From Ruminococcaceae bacterium OttesenSCG-928-L11 (GTDB lineage Bacteria > Bacillota > Clostridia > Oscillospirales > Ruminococcaceae), in assembly GCA_030265885.1 (NCBI GenBank), contig JAJDGX010000006.1, forward strand, positions 1-43,127: a DNA stretch of 43,127 nt, read 5' to 3'. Below are positions 19,456-30,089 of the stretch, piece by piece. The notes under the pieces are model-generated. The model did no database searches and was not told the DNA's origin. It saw nothing but the letters and a program-made list of their open reading frames with translations. The stretch's first letter is position 1. The number at the start of each line of letters is the position of its first letter. A program made the position numbers and the translations under genes.

Positions 19456-20289
19456 TTAAATAAATATTTCCATTCCATCGTAAGAAACAAGGAAACCTTC
19501 TTTCTCTGCAATGGGAACAAAGTCGTCATAAACAGCGTGACCGTTGTGGGAAAAATGACTCAGACAGTGTTTTGTTTGAGATGATACAACCCCGAGCTTC
19601 TCAAGACGGTGACGCACATCCAGATTGATTGGCAAGCTCATATGTCGTCCACCGGAATCAGTCTCCACGCCTCCGGTGCAATCATATGAGATCAGATCGA
19701 ACACAATGCCGCAACTAGAGAGATAACTCCAGCTCTCCTCTGGAAATACACCAGTATCATGAGCCAACAGGATGCTTTTCCCATTATGCTGTATCAGATA
19801 CATCACCGGATCGCATTTGGGGTTGTGCTCTGCCTTTAGAGGGGTAATGGTGTAGCCATCTGACTGAAATGTTTGAAACGGAATAATTTCATGAAAGAAT
19901 ACGCGGTTTTGTTCGTCCAAATGATGCTCGGATATGATCGGCCGGATCTTATTCCCGGCAGGTGCTGTCCCATATACCTGAAGAGGACGCTCGCCGTTAA
20001 AATGAGCAATCTTGTGTCGCCGCAACTCAAAATCCTCTGCACGCAGATGGTCGGTATGGTCATGTGTGATCAGGCAGGTTTGAATCTCCCAGAGCTTTAG
20101 TTTGTTTTGAATAATATGGCTGTAGGTATCCGGCCCGAAATCAATAAGTAGTTTATTGTCGATTAGTGCTTGAAACCGTGTCCGGATATTTCTCCCGCCA
20201 AGAGCTGCGCTTCGTGTACAGGTTGGGCAGTCGCAAAAGAAGCCAGGGACACATTCTCCTGCACCGGTGCCAAGGTATTTAAGTCTCAT
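19456..20289 (-). CDS. MBL-fold hydrolase, PhnP-like
   Basis: MRLKYLGTGAGECVPGFFCDCPTCTRS...LIDFGPDTY...LITHDHTDHLRAEDFELRRHK; CxCxxC motif as in PhnP. Confidence 0.88.
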   Translation of the reverse strand: MRLKYLGTGAGECVPGFFCDCPTCTRSAALGGRNIRTRFQALIDNKLLIDFGPDTYSHIIQNKLKLWEIQTCLITHDHTDHLRAEDFELRRHKIAHFNGERPLQVYGTAPAGNKIRPIISEHHLDEQNRVFFHEIIPFQTFQSDGYTITPLKAEHNPKCDPVMYLIQHNGKSILLAHDTGVFPEESWSYLSSCGIVFDLISYDCTGGVETDSGGRHMSLPINLDVRHRLEKLGVVSSQTKHCLSHFSHNGHAVYDDFVPIAEKEGFLVSYDGMEIFI

Positions 20290-22579
20290 ACTCGCCCACC
20301 TGTTTGCTATTGTTCTTACGGTATGTCATCGGCGTGATACCCTCCTGCTTTTTGAATTTTCGAATAAAATTGCTCTGATCAATATATCCGGTTTGCACCA
20401 GAATGTCTTTCAGAAGCATATCTGTATTGCAAAGCAAATCCTTCACCTGCTCCATTCGCAGATTTTCAACATACTGCATTGGTGTGCACCCCATATGCGT
20501 TTTGAAATATCGGCTCAGGTACGAAGGTGAAATTCCACATGCGGCGGATATGCTTTCCAATGACAACATATTATCGCAAAGTCCCTCGGATATTGTGCTA
20601 CAAATGGTTTCTATCAACTCGCGGCTTCGATCGGCCTGCTTTTCAGCTTTGCTTTCAGCTGTCGCGAGGCACAACCTTTCAATTTGAACAAGAAGCAACC
20701 CTGGTTTTTTTACATTTCGATTGAGTAGGGTGCCAAACAATCGGTTTACCTCGTCACTAAATGCAGGAATATCGATATCATCTCGCAACATTGTGAGGAT
20801 ATCATAAACAATATAGCTTTTGTGCTGTTGTGAAATTGTATTATCGCGAAAGACATTGTGCATCTGAATTAGCATTTGCTGCGTCTTGTCTACATTTCCT
20901 CGTCTAACCGCCTGAAGCAATTGCGTTGTTGTATCTGATATCATAGAGGCTGTTTGCTTCAAATCAATATCTTCATAGCGCATAATGAAGCGATTCCCCT
21001 CCATAATGCAAGAATACAGTGCACGTATCGCCTTTTGAGCTGAAGCTGGAACTTGCGCAAGGCTTTCAACAATATCACCTACGCCGATACTTAGCGCCTG
21101 TTTGTAGCCAAGGGAAGCATCGTTATAAAGTGCAGTAAGCATTGGCTCAATGCTTTGCTGTGAGAGCTGCTCTTTGGTTGAGTTAATCAGGAGGAGCAGA
21201 TGATCCGGATTGGAGCGCAAAAGGAGAACACATTGCATATTGCTGCGATCAAAATAGCTGTTAATAAACTCAGCAAACGCTTCATCCGGTTGATTCGTGT
21301 GGGATGGCAGTGGCAATGCACACGGCAAAAAACTGCCATATTCAAATTGAACTCCATGGGCACTTTGTGCAGCATCAATGCTGTCATCATCATATTGCTC
21401 CGCCAATAGGTTAGAGAAAAACAAGTGTTGATTCATGTTTTGCGCCTGATCAATCAGGGTGTTAAAAGCGTTTGTAAGCAGGAGCTGTTCGTTGGAAATC
21501 GCACCTGTTCCGGTAGTCCCCATCGGCATGCCTGATACCTTCTGTGCAAGTAGGTTGATTGGACGATAACTGATAAGTGCACTTGCTATTACTGCAATGA
21601 TGGCCACAAGAGTAACGCTCAGTAAAAACAATAAGAATGAGCTTTGCTTGCTATTGAGTGCTGCCTGAATTTCATCTGAGCGGATCATGGCAATATAATT
21701 CCATTTATTGTAATCGGAATAGTGATTAAGTAATATATATTTTTCACCGTCAATTTGGATTTCCTTAAGGCCGGTATCGGTGTCTCCTGTATAATTGGCC
21801 AACAACTCGGAGAAGTCATCTCGGACTGTATTGTTATAATGATAGATAGGCGCTCCGGCCAGATCATAAATCACAAGTTCGCCCTTTGTATCCAAAAATA
21901 GGCTTTCTACTGTATTATCCATCGTTTCATCGGATATATAGGATAGCACATAGGCCTTAGGGTTTCGCGCATACATCGGTATAGGGTATACTATCGTCAT
22001 ATACGCATCATTGTTTTGCGTCTGTCTCATTGGCAGAATCTGCCGGTCGGTAATTGTGTGCAGCTGGGCAAAAAAATCCTGTTCATCTGTGTCTTGATAG
22101 CCGACATACGCGTTCCAGAAAGAGCGCGTGCTAATTTCCCCAACAGAGGTTAACAAATGATCCGGCTGGGAAACGCGATGATATACGAGATAGGATATAA
22201 AGTCATTGCCAACAAGAAGTCGCTGCAATGTCTTTGTAAGCGTATAACCATTGTATTGCTTGTCATCCAGTGGGGTAAATGTAAAAGGCATATCATTTTG
22301 GATATGATCAGATATGCTGTTCAGCTCGCGGATACGCGCTGTAATGCTACCCTCAATGGCTTGTAGCTGCTCTAGCTTTGCAATATAGGCATTCTCTTTA
22401 AGCTCGGACACAAACGAAGTAAAGGTAACGGTAAGAACCGAAACCATAAGGCCTATAAAAATAAGAATAACAGGTATTGCAATGGTACGTGCAAATTTGG
22501 TTTTTAAAACATGAGACAAGGAATGCCTTACGCTCATACTTACCATCCTGACTGCGAGCGGATGGGGCATGTAGGCCAA
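20279..22579 (-). CDS. AraC-family regulator with membrane-bound sensor domain
   Basis: N-terminal TM and extracellular region, second TM (SSFLLFLLSVTLVAIIAVIASALISY), C-terminal HTH ISAACGISPSYLSRYFKTHMGCTPMQYVENLRMEQVKDLL...SNFIRKFKKQEGITPMTYRK. Confidence 0.92.
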   Translation of the reverse strand: MAYMPHPLAVRMVSMSVRHSLSHVLKTKFARTIAIPVILIFIGLMVSVLTVTFTSFVSELKENAYIAKLEQLQAIEGSITARIRELNSISDHIQNDMPFTFTPLDDKQYNGYTLTKTLQRLLVGNDFISYLVYHRVSQPDHLLTSVGEISTRSFWNAYVGYQDTDEQDFFAQLHTITDRQILPMRQTQNNDAYMTIVYPIPMYARNPKAYVLSYISDETMDNTVESLFLDTKGELVIYDLAGAPIYHYNNTVRDDFSELLANYTGDTDTGLKEIQIDGEKYILLNHYSDYNKWNYIAMIRSDEIQAALNSKQSSFLLFLLSVTLVAIIAVIASALISYRPINLLAQKVSGMPMGTTGTGAISNEQLLLTNAFNTLIDQAQNMNQHLFFSNLLAEQYDDDSIDAAQSAHGVQFEYGSFLPCALPLPSHTNQPDEAFAEFINSYFDRSNMQCVLLLRSNPDHLLLLINSTKEQLSQQSIEPMLTALYNDASLGYKQALSIGVGDIVESLAQVPASAQKAIRALYSCIMEGNRFIMRYEDIDLKQTASMISDTTTQLLQAVRRGNVDKTQQMLIQMHNVFRDNTISQQHKSYIVYDILTMLRDDIDIPAFSDEVNRLFGTLLNRNVKKPGLLLVQIERLCLATAESKAEKQADRSRELIETICSTISEGLCDNMLSLESISAACGISPSYLSRYFKTHMGCTPMQYVENLRMEQVKDLLCNTDMLLKDILVQTGYIDQSNFIRKFKKQEGITPMTYRKNNSKQVGEYET

Positions 22580-22585
22580 TGGCTT

Positions 22586-23503
22586 TTAACCTTTTACAGC
22601 CCCAATCATGACGCCCTGCACAAAGTATTTCTGTAGGAGCGGATATAAAATCAGAACAGGCAGACTGGACACCACAATAACTGCGTACTGTATGCTGACA
22701 AAGGCTAGCGATGACTCTGCCATATGCTGCCCGATTCCCGTGTCATCTTGTAGTGCCTGGCTTTCCAACAGCAGTCTGCGCAGCACCAGTTGAAGAGGAA
22801 ATTTGTCCTTTGAAGACATGTACAACAGCGAATCAAAGTACGCGTTCCAGTGGCCGACCGCATAGAATATTACCATGACGGCAATTATGGACTTCGATAG
22901 CGGCAGAACCACCTTAACAAGTGTCTGAATATTGTTGCAGCCGTCAATTTTCGCAGCGCCAAACAAATCCTCGGGAATTGAATTCTGAAAATAGTTCCGC
23001 ATTATAAGCATATTATACACGGAAATAGAGCCTGGTAAAATAAGTGCCAGTGTATTATCCAGCAAATTCAAATCGCGGATAAGCAAATAGTTGGGGATCA
23101 TGCCTGCGCTAAAAAACATGGTAAATGTGATAAACACAGTAATTGTATTATGGCCAAACATCTCCTTGCGGGAAAGCGGATAGGCGCAGCAGGTTGTCAT
23201 CACAAGATTAATAAGGGTACCAAGTACTGCAATAACAACCGTGTTTTTAAATCCGCTGAGCAGATCCTGATTGGTTATAATACTCTGATAGGCGTTAAGG
23301 GTTATCTGCTTGGGCAAAAGCCACACCTCGCCCCTTGTTATGGAAAGCGGGTTGCTAAAGGATGCGCTAACAACATATATCAACGGATACAGTACAAGAA
23401 GGGAGAGCAATACAGCTATAAGAATGATTACGATATCAAACACCATGTCAAACCCGGTCTCGTGGATAAATCCGCCTTTGCGGCGTGCACTAACAGATTT
23501 CAT
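22586..23503 (-). CDS. Carbohydrate ABC transporter permease (LplC/MalG type)
   Basis: Start MKSVSARRKGG at 23503 preceded by GGAGGGGATCAA; EDLFGAAKIDGCNNIQTLVKVVLPLSKSIIAVM EAA motif. Confidence 0.9.
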   Translation of the reverse strand: MKSVSARRKGGFIHETGFDMVFDIVIILIAVLLSLLVLYPLIYVVSASFSNPLSITRGEVWLLPKQITLNAYQSIITNQDLLSGFKNTVVIAVLGTLINLVMTTCCAYPLSRKEMFGHNTITVFITFTMFFSAGMIPNYLLIRDLNLLDNTLALILPGSISVYNMLIMRNYFQNSIPEDLFGAAKIDGCNNIQTLVKVVLPLSKSIIAVMVIFYAVGHWNAYFDSLLYMSSKDKFPLQLVLRRLLLESQALQDDTGIGQHMAESSLAFVSIQYAVIVVSSLPVLILYPLLQKYFVQGVMIGAVKG

Positions 23504-23522
23504 TTGATCCCCTCCATCACGC

Positions 23523-24488
23523 CTACCACAGGCTGGTTTCCGTAAGTTTTTTTGAAACCTGATTAACAATTAAGAGCAGCACGATGTTAATTACGGAATT
23601 AAACAGCCCGACGGCCGTGGAATAACTGAATTGCGCACTCTCAATTCCGCTTTTGTAAACATAGGTCGAAATCACCTCGGAGGCACGCACGTTCATAGTG
23701 TTTTGCATGAGATATACTTTTTCAAAGCCAACGCTCATCACTTTGCCGGAGTTCATAATAAGGAGTATTACTGCGGTTGGAATCAGAGCGGGTAGTGTAA
23801 TGCTGCGAATAATCTGCAGGCGATTCGCGCCATCAATTCGGGCCGACTCAATGAGCTGCGGATCAATATTCGATAACGCCGCCAAGTAAATAATTGAGCT
23901 GTAGCCTGAATTTTGCCATATACCGGAGAGAATGTACATTGGGCGAAAATATTCCGGCTTGCCAAAAAAGTAGACTGCTTCCCCGCCACAGGCGGTAATC
24001 AACGCATTGAACACACCGGTATTCGGATTCATCATGGCCTCCATAATGGCGACCAGAATAACCGTTGAGATAAAGTGGGGAGCGTATGTAATTAGTTGTA
24101 GCCCCTTTTTTAAGGATTTGCTGCGAAGCTCGTTCATTATTACTGCTAATAAAATGGGCACAGGAAAGCTGCAGATCAATTGCAACAGGCTCAAGCTCAA
24201 AGTGTTCCACATGATCTCGGAAAAATAAGCATTCTGGAAAAAACGGATAAAATTCCCGAAACCAAAAGCAGATGCCCAGGGACTCCTCCAGTAGCCAAGA
24301 TTAAACTTATAATTCTTAAATGCGATAATTAGTCCTGCCATCGGACGATATTTAAATACTAAAAAATAAGTCACCGGCAGCAAAAGCAACAGATATAAGT
24401 CCCAGTTATTCTTGATAGATTTTTTAATCGCATGCACTTTATTCTCTTTTTCCAGTTTTTTATTGCTTAGCTTGACACCTGTCATCAA
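23523..24488 (-). CDS. Carbohydrate ABC transporter permease (LplB type)
   Basis: YRPMAGLIIAFKNYKF, QLIESARIDGANRLQIIRSITLPALIPTAVIL EAA motif. Confidence 0.93.
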   Translation of the reverse strand: MMTGVKLSNKKLEKENKVHAIKKSIKNNWDLYLLLLLPVTYFLVFKYRPMAGLIIAFKNYKFNLGYWRSPWASAFGFGNFIRFFQNAYFSEIMWNTLSLSLLQLICSFPVPILLAVIMNELRSKSLKKGLQLITYAPHFISTVILVAIMEAMMNPNTGVFNALITACGGEAVYFFGKPEYFRPMYILSGIWQNSGYSSIIYLAALSNIDPQLIESARIDGANRLQIIRSITLPALIPTAVILLIMNSGKVMSVGFEKVYLMQNTMNVRASEVISTYVYKSGIESAQFSYSTAVGLFNSVINIVLLLIVNQVSKKLTETSLW

Positions 24489-24676
24489 TACCCCACCAAT
24501 CTTAACTAAAATGAAGCGGCAATGGTGATTATTGCTTAAATATCACCACATGTCAATCTATAAACTATTATAATTAGCTATGCAGCTTTCGCAATAGTCA
24601 GAATCTCTTAATTAGGTATTGTTCGTTTTTTGCATATTATAGATGGTTCATGATCTGCACATTTCGCTTTGATAAA

Positions 24677-24711
24677 GCAAAAACGCCAGCTGCATCGGCT
24701 GGCGTTTTTGC
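24677..24711 (-). terminator. Intrinsic terminator after the secreted EEP protein gene
   Basis: GCAAAAACGCCAGC / GCTGGCGTTTTTGC stem-loop, 8 nt beyond stop. Confidence 0.85.
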
Positions 24712-24718
24712 ACTTGAG

Positions 24719-27700
24719 CTACGCTTCCTCAAAAAACCAAACTGCACCGGGATGCCATCCGCTCTGACTGGTGTGTGCATAGGTAACACGATAAAGTGTT
24801 CCTTCATACATAACAAGATCTCCCTTATTCAGTAAAACACCATATGTCCATTCAAGTATATTGCTCTCATCTTTTTCGGCAATGACTTGCCATATAGCAT
24901 ATGTGGCTTCGGAAGGCCTCCACCCTTCATGGGATTTATGGGCCAAAATGCACTCAAACACCATGTCGTCGCACCTTGCCTGATCGCCGACAGCATAATC
25001 GGTTCCAGTCTGCCACAACTCAACTTCAACCTCTGGGTCGGGTGTAGGTTCAGGCTCTGCTAAATGATTATTGGCAAAGAAAAAATAGTCGAGATTACAG
25101 ACATAGGTTTTGCCGCTATCCGGCACAAAGCGCAGAAGAAGGTTGTGGTTGCCAGTAACGGGTTGATCCAGTGAGCACTCAAATATTTCATATACCGACC
25201 ACCCTGATGGATGAGTTGCGCTTGTCTTGCAAGTGCCTACCAGGCTCGCATTGATATATTCACCGCTCGCATCAGCATCAATGTACAATTCTATGACACC
25301 GCCTGCATTCTCACCCTTAACAGATGCGAAAAACGAAACGTCGCTCGCTCCATCATTTCCAAAATCTATATTGGGGTACCAAGCCCATGTATTAGCCTTT
25401 GTATTTTCTAATGTTTTGGCTTTTACAGATAATACAGGGTCACATTGTATCGCATTTTCTGCTTGGATATTGGAGAACGCATCGACAGGTTCATAATGAG
25501 GCTCGTTTTGAGTAAAAACAAAGTAATCAATATTTGCCACATAGGTCATACCGGCATCGGGAATGAAGCGCAATAACAGACTGTGTCGTCCCAACAAGGT
25601 ATCATCCAAATCTATTGTAAAATTTTGATAATCATTCCAGTTTGAAGGGTTTGTTCCTGCAATTGTACAGTCTGCTACTTTGACGGCATCAACTAAGCTG
25701 CCGTCAGCTCCGGCATCCGTATACACTTCAATTATACCAGATGCTCGGTCGCTGCGTGCTGATGCATAAAAAGTCACTGTGCCTGCACCATGCTCATTGC
25801 CAAAATCAATATTGGGATAAAAAGCCCATGTGTTGCTTCGGGTATCACCGAGATAAGATGCTTTTTTCATGATTTCGGCAGCACATGCAGGTGTATTTTC
25901 AGCTTCTATGATGCTATATGCATCCTTGGTTTCATATCCCGGAACATGCGCTTCGAATATGTACGAGTCAAGATTGCAGGTGTATGTCTTGACAGTGTTA
26001 AATTTCAATATCACATTGTGCCTGCCTGTAACAACCTGATTCAGACTGCATATGAATTCCGAATACACCCCCCAATTATCGGGATCGGTTGCCGTCACAG
26101 TACAGGTTCCAACTTTCGTTGCGAATGACAAGCTTCCTTCTATGGTACCGTCAATATAGATGTCAATGGAGCCTCCCGCATTACTTCCTTTAACAGCCGC
26201 ACGGAATGTCGCACTTTGTGCACCGGCTCCAAAATCCACATTAGAATAGTAGGCCCAAGCTCCGTTTTTTGTATTTCCTATGTTTACGCTTTCTTTAGAG
26301 AGGATCGACCATGCATTTAGATCCTCCGCTTCAATGGTTGCAAAGGCATCTCTGCTTTCGTTGCCAAGTCTGGTCTCATAAACTCCCGGAGTCGCCTGCG
26401 AGGCAGGAAGTATCTCCGATACTCGGGTGGATGCTTCATCCTGTTGATATGCGAATTTGAACAACTGCGAAGAGGTAATGTCCGATTCGGAAATGTCTTT
26501 GTAGCTGGAAACTGAGATGCTGGGCCCATCAAAGCTTGAATTTGTGTTTTTTCGGCTCCAACTATAGGCACTGTTACTTTCATCAAATCGTTTGGCGATG
26601 CGCATACCGCGGCTACGGTTTGCACCCATAGTAAACTCTGCAATAGGATTACCGTCCAAGAAGCCATAAAACTTATCAGTAGTTATAATAATGTCCTGCT
26701 CAGAGAGGGAAGTTCCGTACTCCTGGTTAAAATCAGAAACCTGTGGAGTACCCGAAAAACTTCCTCCATATGTAAACCATACTACGATCGTTTGTCCTGG
26801 CGCAATCCTTCGTTCGGGAAGCTCGATTGCACTTTCCCAAGCTATTGAGCTCACATCGGTAATATTTCCCCACAAGAATGTGTAATCCGCAGTCGAAAAG
26901 CCAGCCGTTCCGACATTGGTTATCTCAAAATACCGATAACCAGTTCTTGCATTAGGGAATATTTCCGAAATAATGGGCTGTGCATCCCCATAATCGTTAT
27001 GTAAAGTTAGCCGATAGGTTGTGCATACGCCCTGCGAATTTTTTGCAAACAGAATCAGTTCATTTTCACCCTGTTCAAGCGTCAATTGAAACGTTGTCTG
27101 CAGCGAATTCTCTAATGTGCCTGAAAGTTCCGCTCCTGCATGCAATTGAGCGGTTACTGATATTCCGGCAGCGTGGTTCACGGTAACAACTGCGTTATCA
27201 GCGGTTCCATTATAAAAATATCCATACTTAAATGCTTCAAAATGGGCGATTTCTTCTTGGTTTACTGATATTCCCGATAAGGTCGGTGGCGCGCCGAGAG
27301 AAAGCTTGGCATAAATACACGAATGATCAGAAATATATGGATTTTCAAGGACGTCGTGCTTATATACACCAACACTACCGTTTGACACAAAAATGTGATC
27401 AATCACCTCTACCGCGCTGCGATTATAGTTCTCGCCATACCCGGCGCAGCTGGGTAATATCGAGTAGTCATCGGTCATATATTTAGAATTAACATAACCG
27501 TTTTTCTCATCGGCAAGGTATGCATAGCCTCTGGACTCTTCTGTGGCATTGGTATCTCCGGTTATAATTACCGGACAGTTGTACTGTCTCGCCAGTTCGT
27601 CTGCCTTGGCGACAAGTTGTCTGGAGCAAAGCTCGTTGATATAATCAGAGCTCTGGTGATCATAATGGAGATTGATATGAATGTAAGAGGGTTGTGCGGT

Positions 27701-28258
27701 CTGTTTTTCCGCTAAGATAGCGTAAGAGAAAACACGCTCATACCGCATTCCAGCATAGAGTATATTGCCGTTTGTATCCTTGATATCTCCATATTTAGAT
27801 TTTACATCGGGCGTTTCTGACAGCCAATAGCCGCCCTCCTGTAAAAGGGTATATTTATCGCTACGATATAGAATAGGTGAATATTCATTGGATCCGCTGC
27901 GCAAATCTATGCCGTTGTCACTGCATTTTCCGGCAATTTCATATGACACACCATCCGGCCATGTGTGTGTAACAACATCGCTTGCAAGATAATCAGCCCA
28001 AATACTTGTTACTTCATTCAGTCCAATAGAATCGGGCCGGTAGTCTTCCAACATATCAATAAACATTTCACCACGAGTGAAGCCATCTGGGTTCGTAGCG
28101 GTTAATGGCTGTGTCGAGGTAGTAAGCACATTAAAACTCATCACTCCAATATCATCTTCAACATAAGTCAACGAAGCGGCACGAGCCTGTACTGCAATCG
28201 TTAGTATCAGAATATGCGCCAGAAGAATGCTTAATACACGTTTCATTACATACGCCAC
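24719..28258 (-). CDS. Secreted 1179-aa endonuclease/exonuclease/phosphatase-family (EEP) protein with lamin-tail-like domain, three CBM6-like repeats and two CBM5/12-like modules
   Basis: Signal peptide MKRVLSILLAHILILTIAVQARA; EEP residues LNEVTS, HINLHYDH, ITGDTNATE, IDHIFVS, ISDHSCIYAKL; repeats IEAE...NTWAxYPNIDFGN...; C-terminal YAVGDQARCDDMVFECILAHKSHEGWRP / LLNKGDLVMYEGTLYRVTYAHTSQSGWHPG. Confidence 0.85.
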   Translation of the reverse strand: MAYVMKRVLSILLAHILILTIAVQARAASLTYVEDDIGVMSFNVLTTSTQPLTATNPDGFTRGEMFIDMLEDYRPDSIGLNEVTSIWADYLASDVVTHTWPDGVSYEIAGKCSDNGIDLRSGSNEYSPILYRSDKYTLLQEGGYWLSETPDVKSKYGDIKDTNGNILYAGMRYERVFSYAILAEKQTAQPSYIHINLHYDHQSSDYINELCSRQLVAKADELARQYNCPVIITGDTNATEESRGYAYLADEKNGYVNSKYMTDDYSILPSCAGYGENYNRSAVEVIDHIFVSNGSVGVYKHDVLENPYISDHSCIYAKLSLGAPPTLSGISVNQEEIAHFEAFKYGYFYNGTADNAVVTVNHAAGISVTAQLHAGAELSGTLENSLQTTFQLTLEQGENELILFAKNSQGVCTTYRLTLHNDYGDAQPIISEIFPNARTGYRYFEITNVGTAGFSTADYTFLWGNITDVSSIAWESAIELPERRIAPGQTIVVWFTYGGSFSGTPQVSDFNQEYGTSLSEQDIIITTDKFYGFLDGNPIAEFTMGANRSRGMRIAKRFDESNSAYSWSRKNTNSSFDGPSISVSSYKDISESDITSSQLFKFAYQQDEASTRVSEILPASQATPGVYETRLGNESRDAFATIEAEDLNAWSILSKESVNIGNTKNGAWAYYSNVDFGAGAQSATFRAAVKGSNAGGSIDIYIDGTIEGSLSFATKVGTCTVTATDPDNWGVYSEFICSLNQVVTGRHNVILKFNTVKTYTCNLDSYIFEAHVPGYETKDAYSIIEAENTPACAAEIMKKASYLGDTRSNTWAFYPNIDFGNEHGAGTVTFYASARSDRASGIIEVYTDAGADGSLVDAVKVADCTIAGTNPSNWNDYQNFTIDLDDTLLGRHSLLLRFIPDAGMTYVANIDYFVFTQNEPHYEPVDAFSNIQAENAIQCDPVLSVKAKTLENTKANTWAWYPNIDFGNDGASDVSFFASVKGENAGGVIELYIDADASGEYINASLVGTCKTSATHPSGWSVYEIFECSLDQPVTGNHNLLLRFVPDSGKTYVCNLDYFFFANNHLAEPEPTPDPEVEVELWQTGTDYAVGDQARCDDMVFECILAHKSHEGWRPSEATYAIWQVIAEKDESNILEWTYGVLLNKGDLVMYEGTLYRVTYAHTSQSGWHPGAVWFFEEA

Positions 28259-28370
28259 CTTTGTGTTATATTTATATATACTTTTTACTTCATATAAAAT
28301 TATTGTGCAATATGCAAATTGCGTTTTCTGTACAAGTTCGCAGATTACATACGATAATTCAAGATCAATA

Positions 28371-30083
28371 TTAGGTTCTGCCCAGCAGTTCTACACCTGA
28401 TGTCCGCAGTTCCATGAGTTTCTGCTCCGCAGTTTCTGCATTTGTTTCGCGCACAAAAGAGTAAAGCTTTACTTTTGGTTCTGTTCCACTTGGGCGAACA
28501 ATCAGTTTTGCATCACCTTCTAATTGGAGCTCCAGTACATTAGAGGGTGGCAAACAACATGGGTTTTCCGGTGTGGCAGGCATACCTTTTTCATAGTCAA
28601 CCACCTTTAATACACCAAATTTCCCGATTACGGATGGCGGAGACTTTCGCAGCATTGAAATAGCTTTCTCCATCCGTGCTTTTCCCTCTGGAAAGTCCAA
28701 CGATATACTATCCAAGGCATTTCTGTAATAGCCGTATTCCACACACAACTCTTCGAGCATATCGCACAAGTTTTTTCCGTCCTTCTTGTAGTGACGTGCC
28801 ATATCACAGATGAGCAATGCGGCATTCACCGCATCCTTATCTCTCACATGAGTACCCGATAGATAGCCGCAACTCTCTTCGAATCCAAATATATAGGCAT
28901 CTTCTTTTCCCTGCTTTTCCAGAAGCCCAATTTGCTCTCCGATATATTTAAATCCGGTCAGTACCTGATGCACTGTAACCCCATATTTGCGCGCTATGGG
29001 AAATGCCATGTCAGTGGTGACAATAGTCTTTACAACGGCGGCGGCTTTCGGAAGTGAATTGGCTGTGCATTTACTGCGACAGATGTAATCCAACAGCAAT
29101 ATGCCGACCTCATTGCCAGATAAAGGGCGGTACTCTCCGGCACATCGAACGGCAACGCCAACCCGGTCGCAGTCCGGATCTGTCGCTAACAGCAAATCGG
29201 GCTGAAGCTTTCGGCTTAAGGCGAGGCCAACCTCTAAAGCTTCCGTTTCCTCTGGGTTGGGATATGGACAGGTAGGAAAATTGCCATCAGGAAATCCCTG
29301 CTCCGGCACAATATCGAGGCGGACACCGCTTTCCAACAGGACACGCTGCACACAGGTCAGCCCCGCGCCGTTAAGAGGGGTGTACACCACATGGAGTGGA
29401 ATATCGATATCCGGTTCAACTCGCAAGGCCCTGACAGCGGCAAGATATTCCTCGGTAATGGTATCGCTGATCCATTTGATGTCCCCCATCTCGGCCGCTT
29501 TCTCGAAAGCCATTGTAATGACATCGTCGAAGCAATCAATATGGTCTATCCTTTCTTGTACTGCACAAGCAGCTTCCGGTGTAATCTGACATCCATCCGA
29601 CCCGTAAACCTTATATCCATTGTATTTGGCAGGATTGTGACTGGCTGTGATGCAAATTCCAGCATCACAACCAAGCCGGCGCACTGCAAAGGATAGGGCA
29701 GGGGTCGGCATTAATAGTGGATAAAGATGGGTGGTAATCCCATTGGCGGCAAATACGCACGCCGCTTCTCTGGCAAAACACTCAGAATTAATGCGGCTGT
29801 CATAGGCTATCGCAACCGATGGCTTGCGCTTGCAGTTATTCAGCAGATACCCGGCTAACCCTTGGCTTGCTTTTCTGACAGTGAATATGTTCATACGCGC
29901 TGTTCCTGCTCCCAGAATACCTCGCAGGCCTCCGGTGCCAAAGAGCAGCGGTTCTCCAAAGGCTGCCTCAATTTCAGAGACCTGCATCGCTGCCAGCTCC
30001 TGTAGCAATTCAGAACTTTCGCCTGCATGCTGTTTCCACCGTTCCCATATTTCAATAGGTATCATTGTTAATTTCTCCTTCAA
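28371..30083 (-). CDS. Phospho-sugar mutase (phosphoglucomutase/phosphomannomutase, PgcA-like)
   Basis: GTGGLRGILGAGTARMN, ITASHNPAKYNGYKVYGSDG, ATDPDCDRVGVAV, FGFEESCGYL, RPSGTEPKVKLY. Confidence 0.95.
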   Translation of the reverse strand: MKEKLTMIPIEIWERWKQHAGESSELLQELAAMQVSEIEAAFGEPLLFGTGGLRGILGAGTARMNIFTVRKASQGLAGYLLNNCKRKPSVAIAYDSRINSECFAREAACVFAANGITTHLYPLLMPTPALSFAVRRLGCDAGICITASHNPAKYNGYKVYGSDGCQITPEAACAVQERIDHIDCFDDVITMAFEKAAEMGDIKWISDTITEEYLAAVRALRVEPDIDIPLHVVYTPLNGAGLTCVQRVLLESGVRLDIVPEQGFPDGNFPTCPYPNPEETEALEVGLALSRKLQPDLLLATDPDCDRVGVAVRCAGEYRPLSGNEVGILLLDYICRSKCTANSLPKAAAVVKTIVTTDMAFPIARKYGVTVHQVLTGFKYIGEQIGLLEKQGKEDAYIFGFEESCGYLSGTHVRDKDAVNAALLICDMARHYKKDGKNLCDMLEELCVEYGYYRNALDSISLDFPEGKARMEKAISMLRKSPPSVIGKFGVLKVVDYEKGMPATPENPCCLPPSNVLELQLEGDAKLIVRPSGTEPKVKLYSFVRETNAETAEQKLMELRTSGVELLGRT

Positions 30084-30089
30084 GCAGAT

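Noticed and set aside
24719-28258. Anti-phage or toxin nuclease system
   Set aside because: Signal peptide and glycan-binding-like modules point to an extracellular enzyme; no immunity or partner gene nearby.
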